57,882 nt of DNA from CAYRGC01 sp964423795 (GTDB taxonomy: Bacteria; Patescibacteriota; Gracilibacteria; Peribacterales; Peribacteraceae): NCBI GenBank assembly GCA_964423795.1, contig CAYRGC010000007.1, forward strand, positions 1-57,882, written 5' to 3'. The notes below the pieces were generated by a model. That model was given only the letters and a program-made list of their open reading frames with translations, searched no databases and was not told the DNA's origin. Made by a program: the position numbers and the translations under genes. Of the stretch, positions 16,611-24,636 are shown piece after piece. Numbering within the stretch: position 1 is the first letter of the stretch; every line of letters begins with the position of its first letter.

Positions 16611-19600
16611 TTACGCCTGCTCCGCGTACTTGCCGAGCACCTCCTCCACTTTCTTCTCGAGAACCGCGGACATGGTCACGGTGAGGGATACGGGCACGAG
16701 CTGTTCGCCGATCTTGAGCTGCACCCGCTCCTTGCCCGGGAACGTCTCGAAGACGTGCTTGAGGTCGAGGAGCAGCTGCCGGGGCGCCCGATGGGGAAGC
16801 GCGATCGTGTGGATGGAGATGGGCGACGAAGACGAGGAAGACGCCGAGGACGCCATGACGCCAGGATCTCTCGGCGCCAGTCCTGAGTCGGATCGAAGGG
16901 TCTTGGCGTCTTGCTCGTCCTGATCGTCTTTCGCTGAACCAGAAACCTGCTGAAGACCCAATACCTTGAGAGCGTCCTCCACCCCCATCCCCTCGCCGAT
17001 CCAGCGTCCCAGAGGCCCGAGACCGTCCATGGCCGCGCCGTTGCCGCCGTCGTTCTTCTCCTCCCCGCCCGTGACCTTCACGGTCTCGCCGGCGATGACG
17101 TTGCCTTCCTCGTCGACCATGTCGACCGTCTCCTCGCCTTCCTGGCGCAGGCGCAGGCTCAGCCCCTGCTTGGCCTCCTCCTCGTCGAAGAACCCGGCTT
17201 CCTTCGCCTTCTCGATCATGATGGGAAGCGAGGCCTTCTTCGCGGAATCGGCGCGCAGCTGCAGCTGACCCGCGCGGAAATCGAGCGTGCCCTTGATAAC
17301 GAGCACGATGTCGGAGAGCTCCAGCATCGGGGCGATCTCCGCGAAGGTGCGCGGGAAGAGCGTCACCTCCATCTTCCCCGTCGGGTCCTCGATCGCGAGG
17401 ATGCCCATGGTCTCGCCCTTCTTGGTCGTGATGCGCTTGAGACCTTCGGGAAGGCCCGCGATCGTCACGGCCTTGCCCACCTCCTTTGTGGTGAGGTTCG
17501 CGATGAGCTGCGCCTTCTTGCCGATGTACTTCCGCAGGCCCGCGAGCGGATGGTTGCTCACGTACATGCCGAGCGTCTCCTTCTCCCACTTGAGCTTCTC
17601 GAGCGTCGTCGCGGGGACGGTCTGGGGAAACTCGATCTTGCTCTCCTCCGCGTCGCCTCCGAGGGCGGAGAACAGGTCGCTCTGCGCGGCGCCGACGTCG
17701 CCCGAGGCCTTGCTGAAGTCGCTGATCTTCTCGTAGTGGTCGATGATCGTGCGGCGCTCGCCCAGCTGGTCCAAGGCGCCGCTCTTCGCGAGGGCTTCCA
17801 GGGACTTCTTGTTGAGCAGCTTGCTCGGCATGCGGCGGGCGAAGTCCTCGAGGCTCGCGAACGGACCGCCCTCCTCGCGCGCGGCGATGATCTGCTGCAC
17901 GGTACTGTCGCCGATGCCCTTCACCGCGGAAAGCCCGAAGCGGATCGAGCCGGGCGCCGACTTGCCGTTCGCCTTCTTCCCCTCCGCAGGGATGGCCGTG
18001 AAGTGGCGCAGCGACTGGTTGATGTCCGGGGGGAGCACGGCGATGCCCATGGAGCGGCACTCCTCGATCTCGATCATGACGCGATCGGTCTTTTCGGCGT
18101 CGCCCGAGAGGAGCGCGGCCATGAACTCCGTCGGATAGTGCGCCTTGAGGTACGCGGTCTGGTACGCGATGAGCGCGTAGCCCGCGGCGTGCGACTTGTT
18201 GAAGCCGTAGCCCGCGAACGGGGTGATGACGTCGTCGAAGATCTCCTCCGCGAGCTTCTTGTCGTAACCCTTCTTCACGGCGCCCGCGACGAACTTCTCC
18301 CGCTGCGCCTTGAGCTCCTTCATGATCTTCTTTCCGATGGCGCGGCGGAGGAGGTCGGCCTCGCCGAGCGAGAATCCGGCGAAGACCTGCGCGATGAGGA
18401 GGATCTGCTCCTGGTACACGCCGATGCCGTACGTGGGCTCGAGGATGGCCTTGAGGTCGTCGTGGACGTACTTCACCGTCTGCTGGCCGTGCTTGCGCTT
18501 GATGAAGTCCGGAATCCACTCCATCGGACCCGGGCGGTAGAGCGAGACCATCGCGGTGATGTCCTCGAACTGCGTGGGCTTGAGCTGCTTCAGGTAGCGG
18601 CGCATGCCCGCGGATTCGAGCTGGAACACGCCGGTCGTGTCGCCGCGCTTCAGGAGCTCGTAGGCCTCCCTGTCGTCGAGCGGGAGCTCGGTGATGTCGA
18701 TCTTCCTGCCGTGCAGGCGCTCGATGATCTCGAGCGACGTCTGGATCACCGTGAGGTTGGTGAGGCCGAGGAAATCCATCTTGAGGAGACCGAGGGCCTC
18801 GAGCGGCTTGGCTCCGTACTGCGTGATGATGATGTTCTCGTCCTTCGGCGCGCGCTGGAGCGCCGTGTACTCGCCCGTGGGCTTCTCGGAGATGATGACG
18901 CCACACGCGTGGATCGACACGTGGCGCGCCTTGCCCTCGAGCTTGAGCGCGATGTCGATGATGCGCCTGTAGGTCTCGTTGCCGTCGTACGCGCCCTTGA
19001 GCTCGTCGGTTTCGAGCGCTTCCGTGAGCTTCGTGCCTGGCTTCTCGGGGATGAGCTTCGCGAGGCTGTTCATCTCCAGGAACGGCACGCCGTAGGCGCG
19101 TCCCACGTCTTTGACGGCCGCGCGCGCGGCGAGCGTCCCGAAGGTGCAGATCTGCACGACGCGGTCCGTGCCGTACTTGCCGCGCACGTACTCGAGCACT
19201 TCGTCGCGGCGCGTGTCCGCGAAGTCGAGATCGATATCCGGCATGGAGATGCGTTCCGGGTTGAGGAAGCGTTCGAAGAGCAGTCCGTGCTGCATCGGGT
19301 CGATGCCCGTGATGCCGAGCGAGTAACTGACCATCGAGCCCGCGGCCGAGCCGCGTCCCGGACCCACGGTGATGCCGCGGCGGCGCGCCTCGTTCACGAA
19401 GTCGGCGACGATGAGGAAGTAGCCGGAGAAGCCCACCTGCTTGATCACGGAGAGTTCGTACTCCAGGCGCTTTTTCTCTTCGTCGGTGCCCTTCGGGTAC
19501 TTCTCCTTGAATCCCTGGTGGCAGAGCTCCGTGAGGTACTCCTCCTCGCTGCGCTTGTCGGGCACGGGGTAGCGCGGGATCTTGTACTTGCCGAAATCGA

Positions 19601-20483
19601 AGGTGACGGAGCAGCGGTCCGCGATGACGCGCGTGTTCTCGAGCGCCTCGGGCACGTGGGCGAACGCCTTCTCCATCTCCTCGAAGGGGCGCATGGAATA
19701 GTCGCTGTCGCGCATGGAGAAGCGACCGGGATCGGCCACGAGCTCGTTGCGTTGGATGCAGAGGAGGACGTCGTGCGCCTCGCTGTCCTCGGGACGGCAG
19801 TAGTGGCTGTAGCAGGTCGCCACGACGGGCACGCCGAGTTCCTTGCCCGCGGCGATCAGCTGCTGGTTCACCTCGGCCTGCCCGGCGACGCCGGGAAGAT
19901 CCATGAGTTCGAAGTAGAGGTTCCCCCGGCCGAAGTACCCGTGGTACTCGTCCACGAGCTTCTTGAGCATCTCGCGGTCCTCCGCGAGCGCGGCCTGCGG
20001 GATCGCGCCGCTCAGCGGGCCCGAGAGCGCGATGAGCCCCTTGCCGTACGCCTGGAGCAGCTCCTTGTCGACGCGCGGCTTGTAGTACATGCCCTCGAGC
20101 GCGGCGGCGGACGCCATCCGCAGGAGGTTCTGGTAGCCCTCGTTCGTCTCGCAGAAGAGCGTGAGCGGATAGCGCTTGGTATCGACGCCGCTCTCTTTAT
20201 CCTTGCGCGTGCGGACCGCCACGTAGACGTCCATGCCGATGATGGGCTTGAGGCCCTTCTTTCCGCACTCCTGCACGAACTCGATGAGGCCGTACGTATA
20301 GCCCTTGTCCGCCATGCCGACGGCCGTCTGCCCCAGCTCCTTCGCGCGCTCGGCGATCTCCCCCGGGCTCGGAAGCGCCTCCAGGAGGGAGTACGTGGAG
20401 TGGCAGTGCAGATGGACGAAATCGGCGGCCTTCACAGGGACATCATCCTGACACGAACGGCCGTCGCCGCGCCACCCGTTCAT
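16611..20483 (-). CDS. dnaE: DNA polymerase III alpha subunit
   Basis: This is the replicative polymerase, about 1290 residues. The PHP domain opens with HLHCHSTYSLLEALPSPGEI. The catalytic aspartates lie in MPDIDLDFADTRRDEVLEYV (about residue 414) and KMDFLGLTNLTVI (about 567). The OB fold near the C-terminus reads VTIAGLPEGLKRITTKKGET. It exceeds the usual 1160 residues mainly through a low-complexity segment at about 1175-1215 that contains a dispersed palindrome and a serine run. ATG 20483 has AAGGA 9 nt upstream; GTG 20435, closer to the conserved PHP start, is an alternative. It heads the run dnaE, small membrane gene, bPH2, tsaC. Confidence 0.96.
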   Translation of the reverse strand: MNGWRGDGRSCQDDVPVKAADFVHLHCHSTYSLLEALPSPGEIAERAKELGQTAVGMADKGYTYGLIEFVQECGKKGLKPIIGMDVYVAVRTRKDKESGVDTKRYPLTLFCETNEGYQNLLRMASAAALEGMYYKPRVDKELLQAYGKGLIALSGPLSGAIPQAALAEDREMLKKLVDEYHGYFGRGNLYFELMDLPGVAGQAEVNQQLIAAGKELGVPVVATCYSHYCRPEDSEAHDVLLCIQRNELVADPGRFSMRDSDYSMRPFEEMEKAFAHVPEALENTRVIADRCSVTFDFGKYKIPRYPVPDKRSEEEYLTELCHQGFKEKYPKGTDEEKKRLEYELSVIKQVGFSGYFLIVADFVNEARRRGITVGPGRGSAAGSMVSYSLGITGIDPMQHGLLFERFLNPERISMPDIDLDFADTRRDEVLEYVRGKYGTDRVVQICTFGTLAARAAVKDVGRAYGVPFLEMNSLAKLIPEKPGTKLTEALETDELKGAYDGNETYRRIIDIALKLEGKARHVSIHACGVIISEKPTGEYTALQRAPKDENIIITQYGAKPLEALGLLKMDFLGLTNLTVIQTSLEIIERLHGRKIDITELPLDDREAYELLKRGDTTGVFQLESAGMRRYLKQLKPTQFEDITAMVSLYRPGPMEWIPDFIKRKHGQQTVKYVHDDLKAILEPTYGIGVYQEQILLIAQVFAGFSLGEADLLRRAIGKKIMKELKAQREKFVAGAVKKGYDKKLAEEIFDDVITPFAGYGFNKSHAAGYALIAYQTAYLKAHYPTEFMAALLSGDAEKTDRVMIEIEECRSMGIAVLPPDINQSLRHFTAIPAEGKKANGKSAPGSIRFGLSAVKGIGDSTVQQIIAAREEGGPFASLEDFARRMPSKLLNKKSLEALAKSGALDQLGERRTIIDHYEKISDFSKASGDVGAAQSDLFSALGGDAEESKIEFPQTVPATTLEKLKWEKETLGMYVSNHPLAGLRKYIGKKAQLIANLTTKEVGKAVTIAGLPEGLKRITTKKGETMGILAIEDPTGKMEVTLFPRTFAEIAPMLELSDIVLVIKGTLDFRAGQLQLRADSAKKASLPIMIEKAKEAGFFDEEEAKQGLSLRLRQEGEETVDMVDEEGNVIAGETVKVTGGEEKNDGGNGAAMDGLGPLGRWIGEGMGVEDALKVLGLQQVSGSAKDDQDEQDAKTLRSDSGLAPRDPGVMASSASSSSSSPISIHTIALPHRAPRQLLLDLKHVFETFPGKERVQLKIGEQLVPVSLTVTMSAVLEKKVEEVLGKYAEQA
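16857..16910. repeat. Palindromic repeat inside dnaE
   Basis: Arms GACGCCA (16857-16863) and TGGCGTC (16904-16910) enclose a core TCCTGAGTCGGATCGAAGGG of the same family as those in aspS and zwf. It is read in frame in the C-terminal low-complexity region of DnaE. Confidence 0.75.
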
Positions 20484-20498
20484 TTCCCAAATTCCTTC

Positions 20499-20543
20499 GC
20501 GCGGGCATGTCATCCTGAGCGGAGTCGAAGGACTTGCCCGCGC
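20499..20543. repeat. Intergenic palindromic repeat
   Basis: Arms GCGCGGGCA and TGCCCGCGC enclose the core CATCCTGAGCGGAGTCGAAG. It lies between dnaE and the DUF1624 gene. Confidence 0.85.
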
Positions 20544-20557
20544 GACGCGGACCGCAA

Positions 20558-21268
20558 TCACAACCCCGGTCTTCCCAGCAGCAGCCACAGGATCCCCGCG
20601 ATCACGGGCTGATGCAGGAGGTAGACCGCGAGCGTGTGGCGCCCCGGAAACGCGAGTGCCCGGAGCCACCGCGGACTCTCCGCGACCGCCGGTCCGCGGC
20701 GGAGTGCCGGAAGCAGCCACGGCGCCGATCCGAATCCGAGGAACACGACGCCCGCCCACGGCAGGAGCGGGTAGTAGTCCACGCTCGCGAAGCCCTCCGG
20801 GGGAAGGCCGAGGGGAATGCCGGCCCACGCGGGAAGCGACGGGGCGAGAAGCCGCGGCGCCAGCGGCACGGCGAGCGCGAGGAGAAGCGCGATCCACGGA
20901 TAACGGCGCAGGAGCCCGAGGAAAAGCACGCTGATGCCGATGAGGTGCAGCACCCCGAAGCGGACGTACGTCCCCGGATCGATGAGGAACGTGACGGCGG
21001 TGACGCCGAGGGCGGCGGCGAGGATGAGGCCGGCGCGTCGCAGCGACTTCCTCCACGGGTGCGCGGCGCCCTCGAGGGAGAGCGCGGTGCTCAGTCCCGC
21101 CAGAAACAGGAACGACAGGGCAGCGATCCTCCCGAGCACGAACCACGCGGGCGACGAGAGGTCGATCGCGTAGCCGTAGTACGCGTGCAGGTCGAACGCG
21201 ACGTGGTACGCCACCATGAGCAGCAACGCGGACGACCGCAGGAGATCGGGGAAGAGGAGGCGGCGCAT
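20558..21268 (-). CDS. DUF1624/HGSNAT-like integral membrane protein
   Basis: This 236-residue protein has about seven hydrophobic helices. It starts MRRLLFPDLLRSSALLLMVA, with conserved features of the DUF1624 (heparan-alpha-glucosaminide N-acetyltransferase-like) family: YHVAFDLHAYYGY, FLFLAGLSTALS, GVLHLIGIS, YYPLLPWAGVVFLGF and the final HTLAVYLLHQPV. Relatives are acyltransferase-like multi-pass proteins; the substrate here is unknown and surface-glycan acylation is only a guess. A TATGCT -10-like box lies 8 nt before the ATG. Confidence 0.85.
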   Translation of the reverse strand: MRRLLFPDLLRSSALLLMVAYHVAFDLHAYYGYAIDLSSPAWFVLGRIAALSFLFLAGLSTALSLEGAAHPWRKSLRRAGLILAAALGVTAVTFLIDPGTYVRFGVLHLIGISVLFLGLLRRYPWIALLLALAVPLAPRLLAPSLPAWAGIPLGLPPEGFASVDYYPLLPWAGVVFLGFGSAPWLLPALRRGPAVAESPRWLRALAFPGRHTLAVYLLHQPVIAGILWLLLGRPGL

Positions 21269-21297
21269 GGCGAAGAAGCATAGCGCCACTTCCGCGG

Positions 21298-21531
21298 TCA
21301 GCGTCCGATGTTCTCGATCTGCGTCGAAACCTCGTTCAGCACGCGCGCGTAGAGCAGCGCGCCGATCACGGACACGACGAGGAGCGCCCCCGCCCCCGCG
21401 ATCTTCACCCAGAAGAACACCGAGCGCAGCCGCTCCCGGGACTCCATGCGCTCGAGGATCCGCTCCTGCTTTTCGAGCGTTTTTTCGATCAGTTCCAGCC
21501 GTTCGTCCGAAGTGAGGTTCTCTTGGGCCAT
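21298..21531 (-). CDS. Small membrane protein with N-terminal coiled coil
   Basis: This 77-residue protein has a charged heptad region (ERLELIEKTLEKQERILERM), one transmembrane helix (IAGAGALLVVSVIGALLYA) and a short tail. No family is recognised. The chosen ATG 21531 is supported by a strong promoter ending 7 nt upstream, which implies a leaderless transcript. It is divergent from ppa. Confidence 0.8.
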   Translation of the reverse strand: MAQENLTSDERLELIEKTLEKQERILERMESRERLRSVFFWVKIAGAGALLVVSVIGALLYARVLNEVSTQIENIGR

Positions 21532-21538
21532 TCTCCCG

Positions 21539-21567
21539 AGTATAGCGGAAAACGCGTGTTGACGCAA
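21539..21567 (-). promoter_or_regulatory. Promoter of the small membrane gene (leaderless)
   Basis: On the minus strand TTGCGT (21562-21567) and TATACT (21539-21544) are 17 bp apart. The ATG follows after 7 nt, which is where transcription should start. Confidence 0.75.
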
Positions 21568-21635
21568 TGAACGTGGCTTGGGATAACCAAAAAAGGAGCC
21601 ATTGCGCTTGATCGAAACGCGAAAAGAAGGGAAAA

Positions 21636-21664
21636 TGGCTATATACAATTAAATATTGTATAAT
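21636..21664 (+). promoter_or_regulatory. AT-rich promoter region of ppa
   Basis: A consensus TATAAT lies at 21659-21664, with a weak -35 (TGGCTA) 17 bp upstream, inside an exceptionally AT-rich 40-bp stretch with short palindromes (CAATTAAATATTG). The ppa leader would be about 25 nt. A strong constitutive promoter is inferred. Confidence 0.6.
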
Positions 21665-21696
21665 ATCATTATACGTCATCCGTACGCGTTTCCCGC

Positions 21697-22209
21697 ATGG
21701 ACCTCTCACGCATCGCCGCCGGCCGTCTCCCCGAGGAAATGAACGTGCTGATCGAGATCCCCCAGGGGTCCGGCATCAAGTACGAGCTCGACAAGGAGTC
21801 CGGCGCGCTCGTCGTGGACCGCTTCATCCACACCGCGATGGTGTATCCCTTCAACTACGGATTCATCCCGCACACGAAGAGCGAGGACGGCGATCCGGTC
21901 GACGTGCTGCTCATCTCCGCCCAGCCGGTGATGCCCGGATGCGTGGTGCCCGCGCGCCCCGTGGGCATGCTCGAGATGGAGGACGAGGCGGGCATCGACA
22001 CGAAGATCATCGCGGTTCCGCAGAAGAAGATCGATCCGTCCTTCGCGGACATCGAGGACATCGGCGACATCGACAAGCACACCCGCAACCTCATCGCGCA
22101 CTTCTTCGAGCGCTACAAGGAGCTCGAGCCGGGCAAGTGGGTGAAGATCAACCGCTTCCTCGGCAGGACGCAGGCCATGAAGGCCATCAAGAGGAGCATG
22201 CTCGCCTGA
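21697..22209 (+). CDS. ppa: Inorganic pyrophosphatase (family I)
   Basis: This 170-residue cytoplasmic enzyme hydrolyses pyrophosphate to two phosphates, pulling biosynthetic reactions forward. The signature DGDPVDVLL spans residues 64-72, with D64, D66 and D69 as metal ligands. YELDKESG supplies the usual substrate-binding Lys, VYPFNYGFIP is family-typical, and the C-terminal KWVKINRF completes the site. Length equals the usual prokaryotic form. It is a single-gene unit behind a strong promoter. Confidence 0.98.
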   Translation: MDLSRIAAGRLPEEMNVLIEIPQGSGIKYELDKESGALVVDRFIHTAMVYPFNYGFIPHTKSEDGDPVDVLLISAQPVMPGCVVPARPVGMLEMEDEAGIDTKIIAVPQKKIDPSFADIEDIGDIDKHTRNLIAHFFERYKELEPGKWVKINRFLGRTQAMKAIKRSMLA

Positions 22210-22212
22210 GGA

Positions 22213-22764
22213 TCAACGCGCTGTCAGCCAAAGCGGCAACAGCGTCCCGTTCACGAATGCCTTCGTCGTGCCGTCCGCATCCGGCGCCGAGACTTCGAGA
22301 TCGTCGCCCGCGCGGCCCGTCGAAAGACACCAGAAACGGATGTTCGGGGGAGCGCCCCCGGCGACGCCGTTGTACCCGATCCACGTGAATCCGACATTCG
22401 TCCTTCCCGCGACCGCGATGGGCGAAGGGCGCCCCTCGGGCGGAAGGTCATCGCCGAAACTCATGCGCGCCTCCGCCTGCGCGAAATCGGACGAACAGGT
22501 CCCGGACAGCGTCGCCACCCAGAACACGCCCGCATCGGCATTGGACGGATTCGTGACGGAGGGGAGCGCGAAGGTGAGCATTCCCGCTTGTTCCTGGCGC
22601 ACGACCCATCCTCCAGGCAACTCGAGCTGTTTGAGGCGATCCGTCACACTCGGTACGACGACGGGAGCCGGCGGCGATGGATCGACCGGGGCGGGAGCGG
22701 GCGCCGAACAGGCGGCGATCGAAAGGGCGGCCACGGCGGACAAAGCGAGAGAAGTGAGGCGCAT
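22213..22764 (-). CDS. Lipoprotein, hypothetical
   Basis: This 183-residue protein begins with a signal peptide and lipobox (LSAVAALSIAAC), then a Pro/Ala linker and a globular domain with two or three cysteines. It should be lipidated at C19 and face the cell exterior. No family is recognised. Its stop is 3 nt from the stop of convergent ppa. A TATGCT box (22771-22776 complement) lies 6 nt before the ATG, suggesting a leaderless mRNA. The export enzyme LspA is encoded at 46350. Confidence 0.8.
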   Translation of the reverse strand: MRLTSLALSAVAALSIAACSAPAPAPVDPSPPAPVVVPSVTDRLKQLELPGGWVVRQEQAGMLTFALPSVTNPSNADAGVFWVATLSGTCSSDFAQAEARMSFGDDLPPEGRPSPIAVAGRTNVGFTWIGYNGVAGGAPPNIRFWCLSTGRAGDDLEVSAPDADGTTKAFVNGTLLPLWLTAR

Positions 22765-22864
22765 GGGAAGAGCATAGCGCAGACACAGAAGGAGCGCGGG
22801 GGATCCGTACGCAACGTCCGTTCGATACGATTTTTTTGCGTAGGTTGAGGTAGAATTCGCCTGT

Positions 22865-22939
22865 GGTCCCGTAGTTCAACGGATAGAACGACCCTCTCCT
22901 AAGGGGTAAATGCAGGTTCGATTCCCGCCGGGACCACCA
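22865..22939 (+). tRNA. tRNA-Arg (CCU)
   Basis: The cloverleaf is clear. The acceptor GGTCCCG pairs with CGGGACC, the D arm is GTTC/GAAC, and the anticodon loop CTCCTAA has CCT at 22898-22900. The T arm has loop TTCGATT and one A-C mismatch in its stem. CCA is encoded. A TAGAAT -10 box at 22851-22856 lies 8 nt before the mature 5' end. Confidence 0.96.
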
Positions 22940-22970
22940 TTCGACTCGTCCGCCTCGGCGGACTCGCAAC

Positions 22971-23513
22971 ATGCCCCTCTCCGTCGCCCTGCTCAGGGGC
23001 ATCAACGTCGGCGGGAACAAGAAGGTCCCGATGGCGGACCTGAAGAAAGCCCTCGAGAAGGCAGGCTATACCAACGTGAAGACGCTGCTCGCGAGCGGGA
23101 ACGTGGTGCTCGAGGCGAAGGAGACGGGAGCGGCGCTCCGGAAGAAGCTCGAGGCTTTGCTGGAGAAGACCTTCGGTTTCCCGATCCCGACGATCGTGCG
23201 AGGAATGAATGAGATCACGGCGTTCATCAAGGCCGACCCGTTCAAGACGATCGACGTGACGGAGCACACGCGTCTCTACGTGACGTTCCTCGGCGACGGC
23301 GCGAAGCCGAAAGGCACGATCGCGATCCCGTACCGCGCGCCGACGGGCGATTTCGAGATCCTCGCGGCCTCGAAGGGCACGGTCCTGAGCGTCCTCACGC
23401 TGAAACCCGGCGTCACGACGCCGAAGGTGATGGAGGTCCTTGAGAAGGAATTCGGCAAGGACGTGACCACGCGGAACTGGAACACGGTGGAGAAGATCGC
23501 GGCGCTGGGCTGA
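22971..23513 (+). CDS. DUF1697 family protein
   Basis: This 180-residue protein belongs to DUF1697, cytoplasmic proteins of unknown function. Diagnostic segments are the N-terminal VALLRGINVGGNKKVPMADL, YTNVKTLLASGNVVLEA and the C-terminal TRNWNTVEKIAAL. Length is typical. It lies 31 nt after tRNA-Arg on the same strand, separated by a small palindrome (GTCCGCC-TC-GGCGGAC), and has no clear promoter of its own, so it may be co-transcribed with the tRNA. Confidence 0.93.
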   Translation: MPLSVALLRGINVGGNKKVPMADLKKALEKAGYTNVKTLLASGNVVLEAKETGAALRKKLEALLEKTFGFPIPTIVRGMNEITAFIKADPFKTIDVTEHTRLYVTFLGDGAKPKGTIAIPYRAPTGDFEILAASKGTVLSVLTLKPGVTTPKVMEVLEKEFGKDVTTRNWNTVEKIAALG

Positions 23514-23518
23514 CACAG

Positions 23519-24496
23519 TCACTTCGCCGGCGTGAGCTGCTTGCAGGCGCTCGGCGTTCCCGTGCACGCATAACCGTATTCGAGGCGGCAGCTGTCGCTG
23601 CAGCCGTCGCCGGACATCGCGTTGCCGTCGTCGCAGGATTCGACGGAGGCGATGACGCCGTCTCCGCACGCGATGGCGCATGCGCTCGGCTGCCCGTGAC
23701 ACGTGTACCCCTTTTCGACGGCGCAGGATGCGGAGCAACCGTCGCCGGAGACCGCGTTGCCGTCGTCGCACTGCTCGGCGTCGAGGACGAGTCCGTCCCC
23801 GCACCGCGCGCGCTCGAGCGCGACGGACGAGAACGCGCGCGCATTCGCCGATCGCAGCGCTCCCTCCTCCGACTCCCGATGCTGGTACACCTTGGCCGAA
23901 CGATCGTTCGCGGCGGAAGAAGGGGACGCCGCGGAGGACGAAGAGGAAAACATGCCGCCGGAGGAAGACGCGCGCGCGGACGAGGAAGCGAGGGACGACG
24001 AACTTCCCTCGGAGGACGCTCGCGCGGAGCTCGAGGACCCGACGACGCAGACGCTCGGATTGCCGCGGCATTCGGCGCCGGGCTCGATCTCGCAGGCGGA
24101 GGAACAGCCGTCGTCGCCCACGACGTTGCCGTCGTCGCACATCTCCTCATTCTCGATCATGCCGTTGCCGCACTCCGCGGGCAGCTTGCCGCACATGCTC
24201 GGCACCCCCATGCAACCGTAGCCCTTGTCGATGGCACACGCCGTGCAACCGTCGCCGGGAACGGCGTTGCCATCATCGCAATATTCCCCGGGATCGGCGC
24301 GCCCATTGCCGCAGGAAGGCGCCGGAGCGAGAGGATCCTCCTGCGGCGGATTGTCGAGAGCCGAGAGCTTGTCGAAGTCGATCCGCGTCACGTCTCCGCG
24401 CACGATGGGCATCGCGAAGTATCCCGCGGCGAAGAGGAGGAAGAGTCCTCCGCCCACTTCGATGATGCGTTGATAGGGGAATTTCAATCGCATCAT
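23519..24496 (-). CDS. Surface protein with four DUF4215 Cys-rich repeats
   Basis: This protein of about 325 residues has an N-terminal membrane anchor (GGGLFLLFAAGYFAMPIV). Four repeats follow the pattern CGNG-x6-CDDGN-x4-GDGC-x3-C-x10-C-x4-PSxC, typical of the myxococcal/DUF4215 disulfide repeat; the first two and last two are split by a long Ser/Ala linker. Such modules decorate extracellular proteins and may bind ligands. An ATG pair lies at 24496 and 24493, but the promoter places the predicted mRNA 5' end at an in-frame TTG (24487), which may be the real start. It is divergent from the SLH gene. Confidence 0.9.
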   Translation of the reverse strand: MMRLKFPYQRIIEVGGGLFLLFAAGYFAMPIVRGDVTRIDFDKLSALDNPPQEDPLAPAPSCGNGRADPGEYCDDGNAVPGDGCTACAIDKGYGCMGVPSMCGKLPAECGNGMIENEEMCDDGNVVGDDGCSSACEIEPGAECRGNPSVCVVGSSSSARASSEGSSSSLASSSARASSSGGMFSSSSSAASPSSAANDRSAKVYQHRESEEGALRSANARAFSSVALERARCGDGLVLDAEQCDDGNAVSGDGCSASCAVEKGYTCHGQPSACAIACGDGVIASVESCDDGNAMSGDGCSDSCRLEYGYACTGTPSACKQLTPAK

Positions 24497-24523
24497 TGTA
24501 CCGAAAAACCGCGCGCCGGACAA
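24495..24523 (-). promoter_or_regulatory. Promoter of the DUF4215 gene
   Basis: On the minus strand TTGTCC (24518-24523) and TACAAT (24495-24500) are 17 bp apart. The ATG pair overlaps or abuts the -10 box, so it cannot head the transcript; an in-frame TTG lies 7 nt downstream of the box. Confidence 0.75.
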
Positions 24524-24636
24524 TCGGGCGGACCGATACGAACGCTCGAACCCGAAAAGCGTTGCAAAAAGAATCCGCGATTTTCCGCGCGGCGAGTCTC
24601 GGCGAACCGGAGGCGCCGGCGTATAGTGACGAAACT

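Noticed and set aside
22865..22939. tRNA pseudogene because of an A-C mismatch in the T stem
   Set aside because: All other stems, the CCU loop, the invariant T-loop bases and the encoded CCA are intact, and a -10 box precedes it.
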